From: Roseateles sp.
GTDB lineage: Bacteria > Pseudomonadota > Gammaproteobacteria > Burkholderiales > Burkholderiaceae_C
Length of the DNA: 64,000 bases
Reading direction: 5' to 3'
NCBI GenBank assembly: GCA_016790285.1
Contig: JAEUPJ010000072.1
Coordinates: 62,001 to 126,000, forward strand
Shown: in pieces, positions 11,169-20,077 of the stretch
Position numbering within the stretch: position 1 is the first letter of the stretch
Layout: each line of letters begins with the position of its first letter
The notes under the pieces: model-generated
The model's database searches: none
Told to the model about the DNA's origin: nothing
The model's input: only the letters and a program-made list of their open reading frames with translations
Made by a program: the position numbers and the translations under genes

Positions 11169-11198
11169 GCCTGGCTGCCGCCATTGCCGCAGCCAGGC
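11169..11198. terminator. Perfect 10-bp stem-loop after queA (terminator candidate)
   Basis: GCCTGGCTGC at 11169-11178 and its exact complement GCAGCCAGGC at 11189-11198 flank a ten-base loop. It lies between the end of queA and the GTG of the PKD/BNR gene, both on the minus strand, so it could separate their transcripts. Neither side has a T run, so it is a weak intrinsic terminator candidate. Confidence 0.35.
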
Positions 11199-11219
11199 AT
11201 CAATCTGTAAGCAGCGCGA

Positions 11220-12266
11220 TCAGCGCGTCAGCAGCATCGCGTCGCCGTAGCTGAAGAAGCGGTAGCGGTGCTCTCTCGCGTGGCCGTAGAGATCGCGGAT
11301 GCGCTCATAGCCCGCGAACGCGCTGACCAGCATCATCAAGGTGCTGCGCGGCAGGTGGAAGTTGGTGACCAGGCGGTCCACGACGCGGAACTGGAAGCCC
11401 GGCGTGATGAAGATGTCGGTCTCGCGCGCACCCGCTTCGAGCGTGCCGCGCAGCGCTGCCGACTCCAGCGCCCGCAAGGTGGTGGTGCCCACGGCCACGA
11501 CGCGACCACCACGCGCTCGGCAGGCTGCCACGGCGTCTACCGTGGCCTGGCTCACCTCGAACCATTCGCTGTGCATCTTGTGATCGGCCAGCGACTCCAC
11601 GCGCACCGGCTGGAAGGTGCCGGCGCCCACATGCAGCGTCACATGCGCCTGCTGCACGCCGCGCTCTGCCAGGCGCGCCAGCAGGGCCTCGTCGAAATGC
11701 AGGGCCGCCGTGGGCGCGGCGACGGCGCCGGGCTCCCTGGCGAACACCGTCTGGTAGCGGCGCACGTCGTCCTCGCCGTCGGCGTGTGCAATGTACGGCG
11801 GCAGCGGCACGTGGCCGTGGGCCTCCAGCAGCGCGAAGGGGTCGCCGGCAAAGCGCAGGTGAAAGAGGCCGTTGTCAGGCCCGCATCGGCCCAGCACCTC
11901 GGCGTCGAAGGCGTCGGCAAAGCGCACCCGGCTGCCGGGCTTGGGGCTCTTGCTGGCGCGCAGGTGCATCCACACCTCCTGCGTGCCGGGCAGCACGCGC
12001 TCCACGAGCGCTTCGACGTTGCCGCCCGTTGCCTTCATGCCATACAGGCGCGCCTTGATGACGCGGGTGTTGTTGAAGACGAGCAGGTCCCCCGGTGCGA
12101 GCAGCCCGGGCAGCTCGCGGAACACGCGGTCCACCGGCGTGGGGCCGGTGCCGTCCAGCAGGCGCGAGGCGCTGCGTTCGGGCGCCGGGTGCTGCGCGAT
12201 CAGCTCGGGGGGAAGGTCGAAGTCGAAATCGGCGACGGTGTACGTCGAAGCGGCAGGCGCGTGCAT
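11220..12266 (-). CDS. queA: S-adenosylmethionine:tRNA ribosyltransferase-isomerase
   Basis: A 348-residue QueA that adds the ribosyl part of SAM to preQ1-modified tRNA to form epoxyqueuosine. Family marks include [12 protein letters not shown] near the start, [48 protein letters not shown] and [17 protein letters not shown]. The frame opens 13 codons further upstream, but ATG at 12264-12266 matches the usual family length. In many genomes queA sits next to tgt; here four kilobases of other genes divide them. Confidence 0.97.
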   Translation of the reverse strand: MHAPAASTYTVADFDFDLPPELIAQHPAPERSASRLLDGTGPTPVDRVFRELPGLLAPGDLLVFNNTRVIKARLYGMKATGGNVEALVERVLPGTQEVWMHLRASKSPKPGSRVRFADAFDAEVLGRCGPDNGLFHLRFAGDPFALLEAHGHVPLPPYIAHADGEDDVRRYQTVFAREPGAVAAPTAALHFDEALLARLAERGVQQAHVTLHVGAGTFQPVRVESLADHKMHSEWFEVSQATVDAVAACRARGGRVVAVGTTTLRALESAALRGTLEAGARETDIFITPGFQFRVVDRLVTNFHLPRSTLMMLVSAFAGYERIRDLYGHAREHRYRFFSYGDAMLLTR

Positions 12267-12394
12267 GCGGGGATTGAGGGCCGGACAGACCCGTACCAAG
12301 GACAAAAGGGCGCAGATTCTCCCATCGCCCGGTGTTGATGCAGCTCAAGGCGCCCGCACCCCGCCACTGCGAGCATGGGTCCCAGGAGGTTTCC

Positions 12395-12766
12395 ATGACC
12401 ACTGCCCTCACCCCCGGCCAGCACGCGCTGCTGGAGAGCGAACTGAACCTGGCGCGGACACGCGTGCAGGCGGCCCTGCAGGCCCAGCGCGAAGGCGCCA
12501 GCCGTGTGGCCCACGCCGCAGCGTTGCTGGCCGACGACCCGCATGACCAGCGCGAGCACGAGGCCGACCGCGCACTCGACCAGGCCCGCGACAGCCACCT
12601 GCTGGCCGAGCTGCAAGCCCTGGACGACGCCCTGATGCGGCTGAAGACGCCCGGCTATGGCCGCTGTGTCGACTGCGCCGCCGTCATCCCCTTCGACCGC
12701 CTGCAACGCCAGCCGCAAGCCCTGCGCTGCGTCGACTGCCAGACGGCCGCCGAAGCCACCCATTGA
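12395..12766 (+). CDS. TraR/DksA-type zinc-finger protein
   Basis: A 123-residue protein with a long charged helical N-terminal half and a C-terminal four-Cys zinc finger, CVDCAAVIP followed by CVDCQ. DksA relatives enter the RNA polymerase secondary channel and alter promoter response. This one is shorter than classical DksA, so it is a DksA-like paralogue, not the main copy. The ribosome site AGGAGGT (12384-12390), four bases before ATG, fixes the start. The next gene follows after 22 bases, probably in the same operon. Confidence 0.88.
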   Translation: MTTALTPGQHALLESELNLARTRVQAALQAQREGASRVAHAAALLADDPHDQREHEADRALDQARDSHLLAELQALDDALMRLKTPGYGRCVDCAAVIPFDRLQRQPQALRCVDCQTAAEATH

Positions 12767-12788
12767 CACACACCACCGGAGATCTCGC

Positions 12789-13157
12789 ATGTTCCACGCT
12801 GTCGTCCATCTCGACCACCACCACGCCCAGGTGCTGCATTTCGACGCCCACCAGGTGCACGCTGCCCGCATCGAGGCGCATGAGCGCCACAGCCACGGCC
12901 ATGACGAGCGCCGCGAACAGGCGCTGTATGAGTCCCTGTGCCAGGCGCTGCAGGACACCCCGGAGGTGCTGGTGACCGGCTCGCACGTCGTCATCAGCCA
13001 GTTCCGGCACTACGTCGAGGCCCACCGCCCCAAGCTCGTGCCGCACATCGCCGACTACCGGCCCGCCGCCGAGCTCAGCCAGGGGCAGTTGCTGGCCATG
13101 GCGCGCCAGTTCTTCCTCGCCCACGACCGCATGGCCGGCGTGCCGACCCCGAGCTGA
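12789..13157 (+). CDS. Small His-rich protein resembling Burkholderiales 'translational machinery' proteins
   Basis: A 122-residue soluble protein starting MFHAVVHLDHHHAQVLHFD, with many His residues in the first 45 positions and a VTGSHVVISQFRHYVEAH stretch near the middle. The layout recalls short bacterial relatives of the archaeo-eukaryotic release factor domain, often annotated in Burkholderiales as translational machinery protein; this is from memory of the family, not a search. The ATG at 12789 is chosen over a longer frame because the upstream part overlaps the DksA-like gene. Coupling to a DksA-like gene hints at a stress or stationary-phase role. Confidence 0.7.
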   Translation: MFHAVVHLDHHHAQVLHFDAHQVHAARIEAHERHSHGHDERREQALYESLCQALQDTPEVLVTGSHVVISQFRHYVEAHRPKLVPHIADYRPAAELSQGQLLAMARQFFLAHDRMAGVPTPS

Positions 13158-13253
13158 GCCCGCGCCGCTGCGGGAAACCGCACACCCGGCAGGCTTCTCC
13201 TCGAAAGACTGTCATCTGAGCGCCCTAGACTCCCGCGGCCCCCGACTGCCGCC

Positions 13254-14003
13254 GTGAGACGTCGTTCCTGCCTTGCCCTGCCCGCCTTGTTCGGCCCCTG
13301 CCTCGCCCTGGCGGGGCCGGATGAGCCCATGCTCGTGGGCATCACGGAGAACCTGCCCCCGCTGAACTACCTGGACGACAGCGGCGCGCAGGGCTTCAGC
13401 GTGGAGTTGCTGCGCCTGATGGCCACCCAGGCCGGCGTGCGGCTGGAGCTGCAGGTGATGCCCTGGCAGCGCGCCATGCAGGCGGCCGAGGCGCAGCCCA
13501 ACAGCATCCTGTTCTCGCTGACCCGCACGCCCGAGCGAGAGGCGCAATACCAGTGGGTCGGCCCGATCGCACAGCGCCGCATCCTCATCTACCGGCTGGC
13601 CAGCCGCGCCGACCTGAACATGGCCCAGTTCCACGAGCTGGGCAATGCGCGCATCGGCGTGGTGCGCGACTCGGCCGCCGACCGCCAGCTGCAGGCCGAG
13701 GGCCTGCGCCCCGGCCTGCAACTCGAGCATGGCCTGGATGACGCCACCAACGTGCGCAAGCTGCTGGCCGGGCGCATGGAGTACGTGGCGCTGCTGGACT
13801 GGGCCGCGGCCTGGAACCTGCGCCAGCTGCAGCTGCCCTATGGCACGCTGCACCCCGTGATGGAGCAGGACAGCGCGCGCAGCTACTACTACGGCCTGCG
13901 CCCCGACACCGACCCGGTGCTGGTGAAGCGGCTGCAGCAGGCCCTGGACACCCTCAAGCGCGACGGCCGCTACGAGCGGCTGCGCCAGCGCTACTTCCGC
14001 TGA
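13254..14003 (+). CDS. Periplasmic substrate-binding protein, SBP_bac_3 family
   Basis: A 249-residue protein starting at GTG, with a short signal peptide (ending near LALAGP) and a family 3 binding domain: VGITENLPPLNYLDDSGAQGFSVEL, then FSLTRTPEREAQYQWVGPI and GNARIGVVRDSAAD. These residues resemble polar amino-acid receptors and the related family of orphan sensory binding proteins. No transporter genes follow. It is convergent with the anti-sigma gene, four bases away. This is the second orphan family 3 protein in the window, but the two differ clearly in sequence. Confidence 0.85.
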   Translation: MRRRSCLALPALFGPCLALAGPDEPMLVGITENLPPLNYLDDSGAQGFSVELLRLMATQAGVRLELQVMPWQRAMQAAEAQPNSILFSLTRTPEREAQYQWVGPIAQRRILIYRLASRADLNMAQFHELGNARIGVVRDSAADRQLQAEGLRPGLQLEHGLDDATNVRKLLAGRMEYVALLDWAAAWNLRQLQLPYGTLHPVMEQDSARSYYYGLRPDTDPVLVKRLQQALDTLKRDGRYERLRQRYFR

Positions 14004-14007
14004 CGGC

Positions 14008-14850
14008 TCAGCCCGCCAGCTGCTCGTGCACGCGCCGGGCCAGCGGCTGCAGCTCGGTGGACGGCTGGGCGCTCAGCGCATAGCCAAAGTCGCCATCGAC
14101 CCAGTACAGCGTCGTGCGGCCGTCCTGCTGCAGCAGCCGGAACTCGGTGGCGGCCGGGGCCACGCCGGGCTTGAAGACGGCGACGTACAGCGTGAGCCGG
14201 TCGCCGTCGGCGTTCTCGTACATGAACTGTGCCCGCGGGCTGCCGGCCTGCGCAGCGTCGCCCGGCAGCAGCCGGCCGCCGAGCAGCGCGTAGCCGTGGT
14301 CGGTCAGCACCGGCACCGTCAACGGCCGGCCCAGCCGCTTGCTGAGCCACTGCACGAGGTGGGCCTGCTCGGCCGCGGACACCTCCACCGGGTGGCGCTT
14401 CTCGGCGCTGTAGACGGCATAGGCCACGCCCGCCTGGGCGGCGAACTCCGGCACGCCGGCACTGCGGCCGGCCGTCACGGCAGGCCACGACGCGCCACCG
14501 CCGTCGTGTCGCCCCCACTGGTAACCCCCGGCCAGGCCGAGCGACAGCAGCACGCCAGCGGCCAGCGCCTGGGGCAGCAGGCGCCACCAGCGCTGCGTGG
14601 CAGCCGCGCGCATGACGATGCCGCTGAGGTCAGGCGGCGTCTCGTCCAGGGGCCAGTCACGGGCCAGGCCGCGCAGGGCCTGCCGCTGGGCCTGCCACTG
14701 GGCGACGCGCGCGGCAGTCGCGGGGTCGGCGTGCAGCTGCTCGCGCACCGCGGCCCGCTCCTCGGCGGGCAGCTGGCTATCGACGAACGCATGCAGCCGC
14801 GCCTCGTCAGGCGGCAGGGCGGGAGGTGGAGGGGGAAAGGGGGAACTCAT
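14008..14850 (-). CDS. Transmembrane anti-sigma factor
   Basis: A 280-residue protein. The cytoplasmic N-terminal domain carries DEARLHAFVDSQLPAEERAAV, typical of anti-sigma factors with a short sigma-binding helix bundle. One membrane helix follows at about residues 94-112 (LAAGVLLSLGLAGGYQWG). The C-terminal part is periplasmic and contains YVDG-like strand motifs. The ATG overlaps the TGA of the sigma gene by four bases, the standard arrangement for coupled sigma/anti-sigma pairs. The much longer frame reaching 15240 is an overlap with the sigma gene and was not used. Confidence 0.88.
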   Translation of the reverse strand: MSSPFPPPPPALPPDEARLHAFVDSQLPAEERAAVREQLHADPATAARVAQWQAQRQALRGLARDWPLDETPPDLSGIVMRAAATQRWWRLLPQALAAGVLLSLGLAGGYQWGRHDGGGASWPAVTAGRSAGVPEFAAQAGVAYAVYSAEKRHPVEVSAAEQAHLVQWLSKRLGRPLTVPVLTDHGYALLGGRLLPGDAAQAGSPRAQFMYENADGDRLTLYVAVFKPGVAPAATEFRLLQQDGRTTLYWVDGDFGYALSAQPSTELQPLARRVHEQLAG

Positions 14851-15362
14851 CGCTTCACTCGCGCCAGGTTCACGATCTGGGCACCTGAGGGCAAGGCGGC
14901 CGGCGCCAGGCGCAGCCGCAGGGCCTCGCGCCCGCGGTGCAGGCGTGACATCACGGTGCCGATGGGCACGCCCAGGATCTCGGCAGCCTCGGCATAGGTG
15001 TACTCCTCGACGACCACCAGCAGCATCACCGCCCGCTGGCCCGGTGGCAGCTCGGCCAGCGCCCGCTCCAGGTCGAGCCGCTCGCCGGCCGGCGCGCCGG
15101 GGTCGGCCGGCTCGGGCAGGTCGTCCAGCAGGGCGTGGCCTTCGTCCAGGTGCCAGTCGCGCAGCTGGTTGAGGTGCAGGTTGTGCATGATGGACAGCAG
15201 CCACGGCCGCAGCGCGGTGCCCGGGCGCCACAGGCTCCACTTGCGGCAGGCGCGCTCCAGGGTGTCCTGCACCAGGTCGTCGGCCCGCGTGGCGTCGCCC
15301 GTCAGCAGCCGCGCATACCGGCGCAGGGCCGGGATGTGCAGCAGCAGTTGTTCGACGGCCAT
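14847..15362 (-). CDS. ECF RNA polymerase sigma factor
   Basis: A 171-residue ECF sigma factor. Region 2 shows ARLLTGDATRADDLVQDTLERA and RPWLLSIMHNLHLNQLR; region 4 shows LPPGQRAVMLLVVVEEYTYAEAAEILGVPIGTVMSRLHRGRE. The ATG at 15360-15362 gives the usual N-terminus (MAVEQLLLHIPALRRYARLL). It is held by the coupled anti-sigma gene downstream. The COG4315 lipoprotein lies upstream on the same strand and may be part of the regulon or the operon. The inducing signal is unknown. Confidence 0.93.
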   Translation of the reverse strand: MAVEQLLLHIPALRRYARLLTGDATRADDLVQDTLERACRKWSLWRPGTALRPWLLSIMHNLHLNQLRDWHLDEGHALLDDLPEPADPGAPAGERLDLERALAELPPGQRAVMLLVVVEEYTYAEAAEILGVPIGTVMSRLHRGREALRLRLAPAALPSGAQIVNLARVKR

Positions 15363-15420
15363 GGCGGGTCCTCGCTTACTGCGGGCCGAGCGCCGAGCCG
15401 CTCGCAAGCCGGCCCGCACG

Positions 15421-15457
15421 GGCGATGTGCGTGGCGGTCAAGCCGCCACGCATCGCC
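15421..15457. repeat. 15-bp hairpin between lipoprotein and ECF sigma genes
   Basis: GGCGATGTGCGTGGCGG (15421-15437) pairs with CCGCCACGCATCGCC (15443-15457) over 15 bp with a two-base GT bulge and a five-base loop. It lies in the 159-base gap between the lipoprotein stop and the sigma factor ATG, both on the minus strand. There is no T run, so it may be an attenuator, a processing or stabilising stem, or a dispersed palindrome. Confidence 0.5.
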
Positions 15458-15521
15458 GCCCCCTCGGGCTGCCGACTGGGGTCGCCCGCGTTCAGCGGGG
15501 CAAGGCCGGGCGAGGGGCTCA

Positions 15522-15893
15522 TCAGGGCTTGGCCAGCTGCCAGACCTTGTTGAAGCCGTCACCGGTGCGGTCGCCGGGCTTCTGGTCCTTGGCCCAGAAG
15601 TACAGCGGCTTGCCCTTGTAGGCCCACTGGCGGCTGCCGTCGTCGCGGGTGACGACCGTCCAGTCGCCGCTGCCCGCGGCACCCGCCGCGGCCATCAGCG
15701 GGGGCCAGTTGGTGGCGCACGGCCCGTTGCACACGCTCTTGCCGCTGCCGGCGGCGTCCTTGTCGAAGGTGTAGAGCGTCATGCCGTTGGCGCCCACAAA
15801 GACGCCATTGGCCACATTGGCCGGGGCCGGCGGGGTGGAGGCGCAGCCGGTGACGGCCAGGACAGCCGCGCAGGCCAGGAGTCGGATATTCAT
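15522..15893 (-). CDS. COG4315-type lipoprotein of unknown function
   Basis: A 123-residue lipoprotein with lipobox VTGC at residues 14-17. The mature part contains the paired motifs seen in this family: GMTLYTFDKD (Yx[FWY]xxD type), CNGPCATNWPPLMA, and GKPLYFWAKDQKPGD. The family has two related repeats of unknown function and is often found beside ECF sigma systems in Proteobacteria. ATG at 15891-15893 starts the signal peptide; the longer frame was not used. Confidence 0.85.
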   Translation of the reverse strand: MNIRLLACAAVLAVTGCASTPPAPANVANGVFVGANGMTLYTFDKDAAGSGKSVCNGPCATNWPPLMAAAGAAGSGDWTVVTRDDGSRQWAYKGKPLYFWAKDQKPGDRTGDGFNKVWQLAKP

Positions 15894-15978
15894 GTCGGAA
15901 CCCATGGAAAGTGGAAGGGACATGACGGTAAACACGCGAGGCAGCCCGACTATTCCATGCCACCCGCATCAAGCGCCT

Positions 15979-17529
15979 TCAGTCGCCCCGTGACAACAGC
16001 CTGAGCACCTCCGGCACCGGCTGCCCGCCCTCGATGGCGGTGATCACGCCCCGCATGCGGGCGGCAAAGGCGGGGTCATGCGGGTTGGCCGCCAGAGGCC
16101 TCAGGGCCCGCACGGCACGCTCGCGATCACCGCCGGCCAGGTCGACCTGCGCCTCGAAGAACGCGTACTCCGGCACCGTCGGCTCCAGCGCCCGCGCCCC
16201 CCGAGCCGCATTGGCCAGGCTGGCATCCTGGCCGCGCCGGGCCAGCGCCATGGCCAGGCGGTACAGGTTGGGCGCGTCGACCTTGTTCTGACGGTAGGCG
16301 CTGAAGAAGTGCGCACGGGCCTCGTCGAACCGCGCCTCGCGCGCTTCACCCGACAGCTTGCCGGCCTGCTGCGTCAGCACGCGGCCCATCAGGTGGTGGG
16401 CCTCGAAGCTGGCCGGATCCTCGGCCAGCACGCTCGCCAGTTCCGCCTCGGCGGCCGCCTCGTCGCCGAACAGCAGCTCCGCGCGGGCCAGCGCCAGGCG
16501 GAGCTCGGGCACCGGCGTCTCGCGCTGCTGTCGCAGCGTGCGCAGCTCGGCCAGCAGCTTCTCGCCGTGGCTCTTGCCCGGGCAGACCCGCAAGACCATG
16601 CGCTTCACCAGCACCTCGCCCTGTGCGTCGGTCAACGGCGTGACGCGGACCTGCACCGCACGCGCCTCCTTGCCGGTCATGCGCAGCGCGGCGGCCGTGC
16701 GCAGGTAGCGCTCCATCACGAGGGGCAGGCCCGCGGCCTGAAGCCCGGTCGTGTCCTCGAAGGCCGCCACCGCGTCCTCACCGTCGGCCACCCGATCCAG
16801 GTAGCGGTTGAGCTGCTGGGCCCGGGCGCTGTCGTTGAACAGGTAGTGGGTCAGCAGCCAGGACTTGAAATAGAAGTCCGCTTCCGTCTTGGGGGCGCCC
16901 GTCGTCGCCCGCAGCAGGTCCGGCCAGGCGATGACCTCGCTGCCCACCCAGCGCCCCGCCAGCTTGGCATCGGCCTGCGGCGGCGCCTTGCCGAACGTGA
17001 CGCGGTCGCCTTCCAGCGTCGTGCGGCTCATGTACTCCGCAAAGCCCTCCACGAACCAGCGGGGGTAGACGCGGTGGGTGTACTCGAACATCAACCTGTG
17101 CGCGACTTCATGGAAGAGCACCACCTGGCCGAAATCGTCCTCGGCCTGGCGCACCTTCGTGGCCTCGGCAGAAAACGCCGCCGAACCGTCGGCGCACTGC
17201 AGGTAGACCCCCGCGTAGCCCTTCTCCATCCCGGGCCGCACGACGGCCAGGGCCGCGGTGTCCGGCAGCATGACCACGTCAAAGCGCCGCGTCGTGCGCG
17301 ACTTGCCGTCGGCGATGCCCAGGAGCAGCAGCGCCGCCTCGTGGAAGCGCTCCAGCTGGATGGCACGCTGCCGCAGCGCCGACTCCCCACTCTGGCCATG
17401 GATGACGAAATGGTCGGTCTCCGCCCTCATCCACCCCGCCGGAGCGCCGTGCGCCCCGAAGGCCATCAGCGCGAGCACCACCATCCCCAGCCGGCGCCAC
17501 AACCCGTGGGCGCTGCTCCTGTCGTTCAT
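15979..17529 (-). CDS. Secreted HExxH metallopeptidase-like protein with TPR-like C-terminus
   Basis: A 516-residue protein with a signal peptide (ending near GAHGAPAG). The central domain has HEVAHRLMFEYTHRVYPRW followed by FVEGFAEYMSRT, giving the zinc ligands HExxH plus a downstream Glu (gluzincin pattern), like DUF1570-type peptidases. The C-terminal half (about 345-510) is Ala-rich helical repeats of TPR type. The ATG at 17527-17529 follows a GGGAGAGAAG ribosome site; the open frame continues antisense to recG and was not used. The substrate is unknown. It is divergent from recG. Confidence 0.82.
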   Translation of the reverse strand: MNDRSSAHGLWRRLGMVVLALMAFGAHGAPAGWMRAETDHFVIHGQSGESALRQRAIQLERFHEAALLLLGIADGKSRTTRRFDVVMLPDTAALAVVRPGMEKGYAGVYLQCADGSAAFSAEATKVRQAEDDFGQVVLFHEVAHRLMFEYTHRVYPRWFVEGFAEYMSRTTLEGDRVTFGKAPPQADAKLAGRWVGSEVIAWPDLLRATTGAPKTEADFYFKSWLLTHYLFNDSARAQQLNRYLDRVADGEDAVAAFEDTTGLQAAGLPLVMERYLRTAAALRMTGKEARAVQVRVTPLTDAQGEVLVKRMVLRVCPGKSHGEKLLAELRTLRQQRETPVPELRLALARAELLFGDEAAAEAELASVLAEDPASFEAHHLMGRVLTQQAGKLSGEAREARFDEARAHFFSAYRQNKVDAPNLYRLAMALARRGQDASLANAARGARALEPTVPEYAFFEAQVDLAGGDRERAVRALRPLAANPHDPAFAARMRGVITAIEGGQPVPEVLRLLSRGD

Positions 17530-17652
17530 CTTCTCTCCCAGCTGCCGCAGTGAAGCGCGGCGGGCGGATTCTTGCAGCGCGCAACCACCAAGTTGACCGC
17601 CTCTGGCGGTGTCCTGTCGCGTGATCGCCGGTGCGGCCCGCAAAATAGCCCC

Positions 17653-19764
17653 ATGCCCCCGGCCGCCGCCACGCCCCCGACCCAGACCCCGACCGCGTCC
17701 AAGTCCGCTCCCCAGAAGGCGATGGAAAAGCTCGGCCTGGTGCGCGACATCGACCTGGCCCTGCACCTGCCCATGCGCTATGAGGACGAAACGCGCCTCA
17801 CGCCGATCGGCGCCTTGCGCGAGGGCGAACCCGCGCAGGTGGAAGGGGTGGTGGTGGACTGCCAGGTGGAGATGCGCGGCCGGCGCCAGCTGCTCGTGCG
17901 GCTGAAGGACGACACCGGCACGCTGCTGCTGCGCTTCCTGCACTTCTACCCGTCGCAGCAGAAGCAGATGTCGGGCGCCCACCGGCTGCGGGTGCGCGGC
18001 GAGGCGCGGGTGGGCTTCTTCGGCCGGGAGATGGTGCACCCGGTGGTGAAGGTGGTGGACGACGACACGCCGCTGGCGCAGTCGCTCACCCCCGTCTACC
18101 CCGCCTCGGCCCAGCTGCCCCAGGCCTACCTGCGCAAGGCCGTGGCCTCGGGCCTGGCGCGGGCGGACCTGCGCGAGCTGCTGCCCGAGGGCGCCGTGCC
18201 GCGCGGGCTGCCGTCGCTGAAGGAGGCGCTGCACTACCTGCACCACCCGCCGCCCAGCGCGTCGCTCGCCGCGCTGGAAGACCACAGCCACCCGGCCTGG
18301 CAGCGCCTCAAGTTCGAGGAGCTGCTGGCCCAGCAGCTGTCCCAGATGCAGGCCCAGCGCGAGCGGGCGCTGCTCGCGGCCCCCGCCTTGCGCGGCGGCC
18401 CCGGCGGCCTGCACGAGCAACTGCTCGCTGCCCTGCCCTTTCAGCTGACCGCGGCCCAGCAGCGCGTGGCCGAGGAGATCGCCCAGGACCTCGCCCGCCC
18501 GCAGCCCATGCACCGGCTGCTGCAGGGCGACGTGGGCTCGGGCAAGACGGTGGTGGCCGCACTCGCCGCCACCGTCGCCATCGACGCCGGCTGGCAGTGC
18601 GCGCTGATGGCGCCCACCGAGATCCTGGCCGAGCAGCACTTCCGCAAGCTCGTGGGCTGGCTGGAGCCGCTCGGGCTGAAGATCGCCTGGATCACCGGCA
18701 GCGTGAAGGGCAAGGCGCGCCAGGCGATGCTGGATTCAGCAGCCTCGGGCGAGGCCCAGCTCATCGTCGGCACGCATGCCGTCATCGAGGACAAGGTGCG
18801 CTTTGCGCGGCTGGGCCTGGCCATCATCGACGAGCAGCATCGCTTTGGCGTCGCGCAGCGGCTGGCGCTGCGGGACAAGCTCAAGGCCGGCACCGGCGAC
18901 GGTCTGCCCCCAGCAGGGCCGGCGATGTCGACGGCGCCGCTGGAGCCGCACATGCTGATGATGAGCGCGACACCGATCCCGCGCACGCTGGCGATGACCT
19001 ACTTCGCCGACCTGGACGTGTCCACCATCGACGAGCTGCCGCCCGGGCGCAGCCCGATCGTGACCAAGGTATTCACCGAGTCCAAGCGCGACGACGTCAT
19101 CGACAAGATCCGCGGCGCGGTGACGGATGGCGCCCAGGTCTACTGGGTGTGCCCGCTGGTGGAAGAAAGCGAGGCGGTGGACCTGCGCAATGCCACCGAG
19201 ACCCACGCCGAGCTGAGCGCGACGCTGGCCGGCACGAGCGTCGGCCTGCTGCACGGGCGCATGTCACCGGCGGACAAGGCGGCCGTGATGGCGCAGTTCT
19301 CCAGCGGCCAGATGAGCGTGCTGGTGGCGACCACCGTCATCGAGGTGGGCGTGGACGTGCCCAACGCCAGCCTCATGGTCATCGAGCACGCGGAGCGCTT
19401 TGGGCTCGCACAGCTGCACCAGCTGCGCGGCCGCGTGGGGCGGGGTGCCAAGGCGAGCGTGTGCGTGCTGCTCTACACGCCGCCGCTGAGCGACACCGGC
19501 AAGTCGCGCCTGAAGGCCATGGCCGAGACCACCGACGGCTTCGAGATCGCGCGGCGCGACCTGGACATCCGCGGCCCCGGCGAGTTCATGGGTTCGCGCC
19601 AGAGCGGCGCGGAGCTGCTGCGTTTTGCCGACCTGCAGGAAGACGCGCCGCTGCTCGTGGCCGCGCGGGCGCTGGCGCCGCAGCTGCTGGATGCCCACCC
19701 CGCCGCCGCCCAGCGCCACGTCTTGCGCTGGCTGGGAACGAAGGCGGAGTTCCTCAAGGCCTGA
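17653..19764 (+). CDS. recG: ATP-dependent DNA helicase RecG
   Basis: A 703-residue branch-migration helicase that processes stalled replication forks and Holliday junctions. The N-terminal wedge (OB-fold) domain precedes the helicase core, with Walker A GDVGSGKT at residues 292-299, DEQH box at 393-396, and motif III MSATPIPRTLAMTYFADLD. The C-terminal helicase half carries VATTVIEVGVDVPNASLMVI and QLRGRVGRG. Length fits the family. The start at 17653 is preferred over the upstream in-frame start at 17572. Confidence 0.97.
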   Translation: MPPAAATPPTQTPTASKSAPQKAMEKLGLVRDIDLALHLPMRYEDETRLTPIGALREGEPAQVEGVVVDCQVEMRGRRQLLVRLKDDTGTLLLRFLHFYPSQQKQMSGAHRLRVRGEARVGFFGREMVHPVVKVVDDDTPLAQSLTPVYPASAQLPQAYLRKAVASGLARADLRELLPEGAVPRGLPSLKEALHYLHHPPPSASLAALEDHSHPAWQRLKFEELLAQQLSQMQAQRERALLAAPALRGGPGGLHEQLLAALPFQLTAAQQRVAEEIAQDLARPQPMHRLLQGDVGSGKTVVAALAATVAIDAGWQCALMAPTEILAEQHFRKLVGWLEPLGLKIAWITGSVKGKARQAMLDSAASGEAQLIVGTHAVIEDKVRFARLGLAIIDEQHRFGVAQRLALRDKLKAGTGDGLPPAGPAMSTAPLEPHMLMMSATPIPRTLAMTYFADLDVSTIDELPPGRSPIVTKVFTESKRDDVIDKIRGAVTDGAQVYWVCPLVEESEAVDLRNATETHAELSATLAGTSVGLLHGRMSPADKAAVMAQFSSGQMSVLVATTVIEVGVDVPNASLMVIEHAERFGLAQLHQLRGRVGRGAKASVCVLLYTPPLSDTGKSRLKAMAETTDGFEIARRDLDIRGPGEFMGSRQSGAELLRFADLQEDAPLLVAARALAPQLLDAHPAAAQRHVLRWLGTKAEFLKA

Positions 19765-19770
19765 GCTGCT

Positions 19771-19959
19771 TCACTTGCAGGTGAAGCTCTTCGCGTTCAC
19801 TTCCTTGACGTTGCCCGCGCCGCAGGTGGCCACGGCCTGTTCGCTCATGCGGGTGATGGAGGCGGAGTCGGTGGTTGACGTGACCGGCGGCGCGAAGACG
19901 CAGGCGCTCAGCAGGGCGGCGGCGGTCAGGGCGGTGGCGGCGGTGGCGATGCGGTTCAT
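19771..19959 (-). CDS. Small lipoprotein
   Basis: A 62-residue protein with a signal peptide and lipobox LSAC (residues 17-20). The mature part of about 43 residues ends in AKSFTCK and has two further Cys residues that could form a disulphide. The frame has the local codon bias. It is convergent with recG, six bases away. No function can be assigned. Confidence 0.65.
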   Translation of the reverse strand: MNRIATAATALTAAALLSACVFAPPVTSTTDSASITRMSEQAVATCGAGNVKEVNAKSFTCK

Positions 19960-20077
19960 GGGCGTTCCCTCGTTGGATGTGTTGAAGAAGCCGGCAGGTT
20001 AGGCGCGCGCGCCCGAGGCGTCGCCCGGCGTGCGACAGGCTGCACGACGGCGGGGTCAGGCTGCAGCAGAGGCGGGG

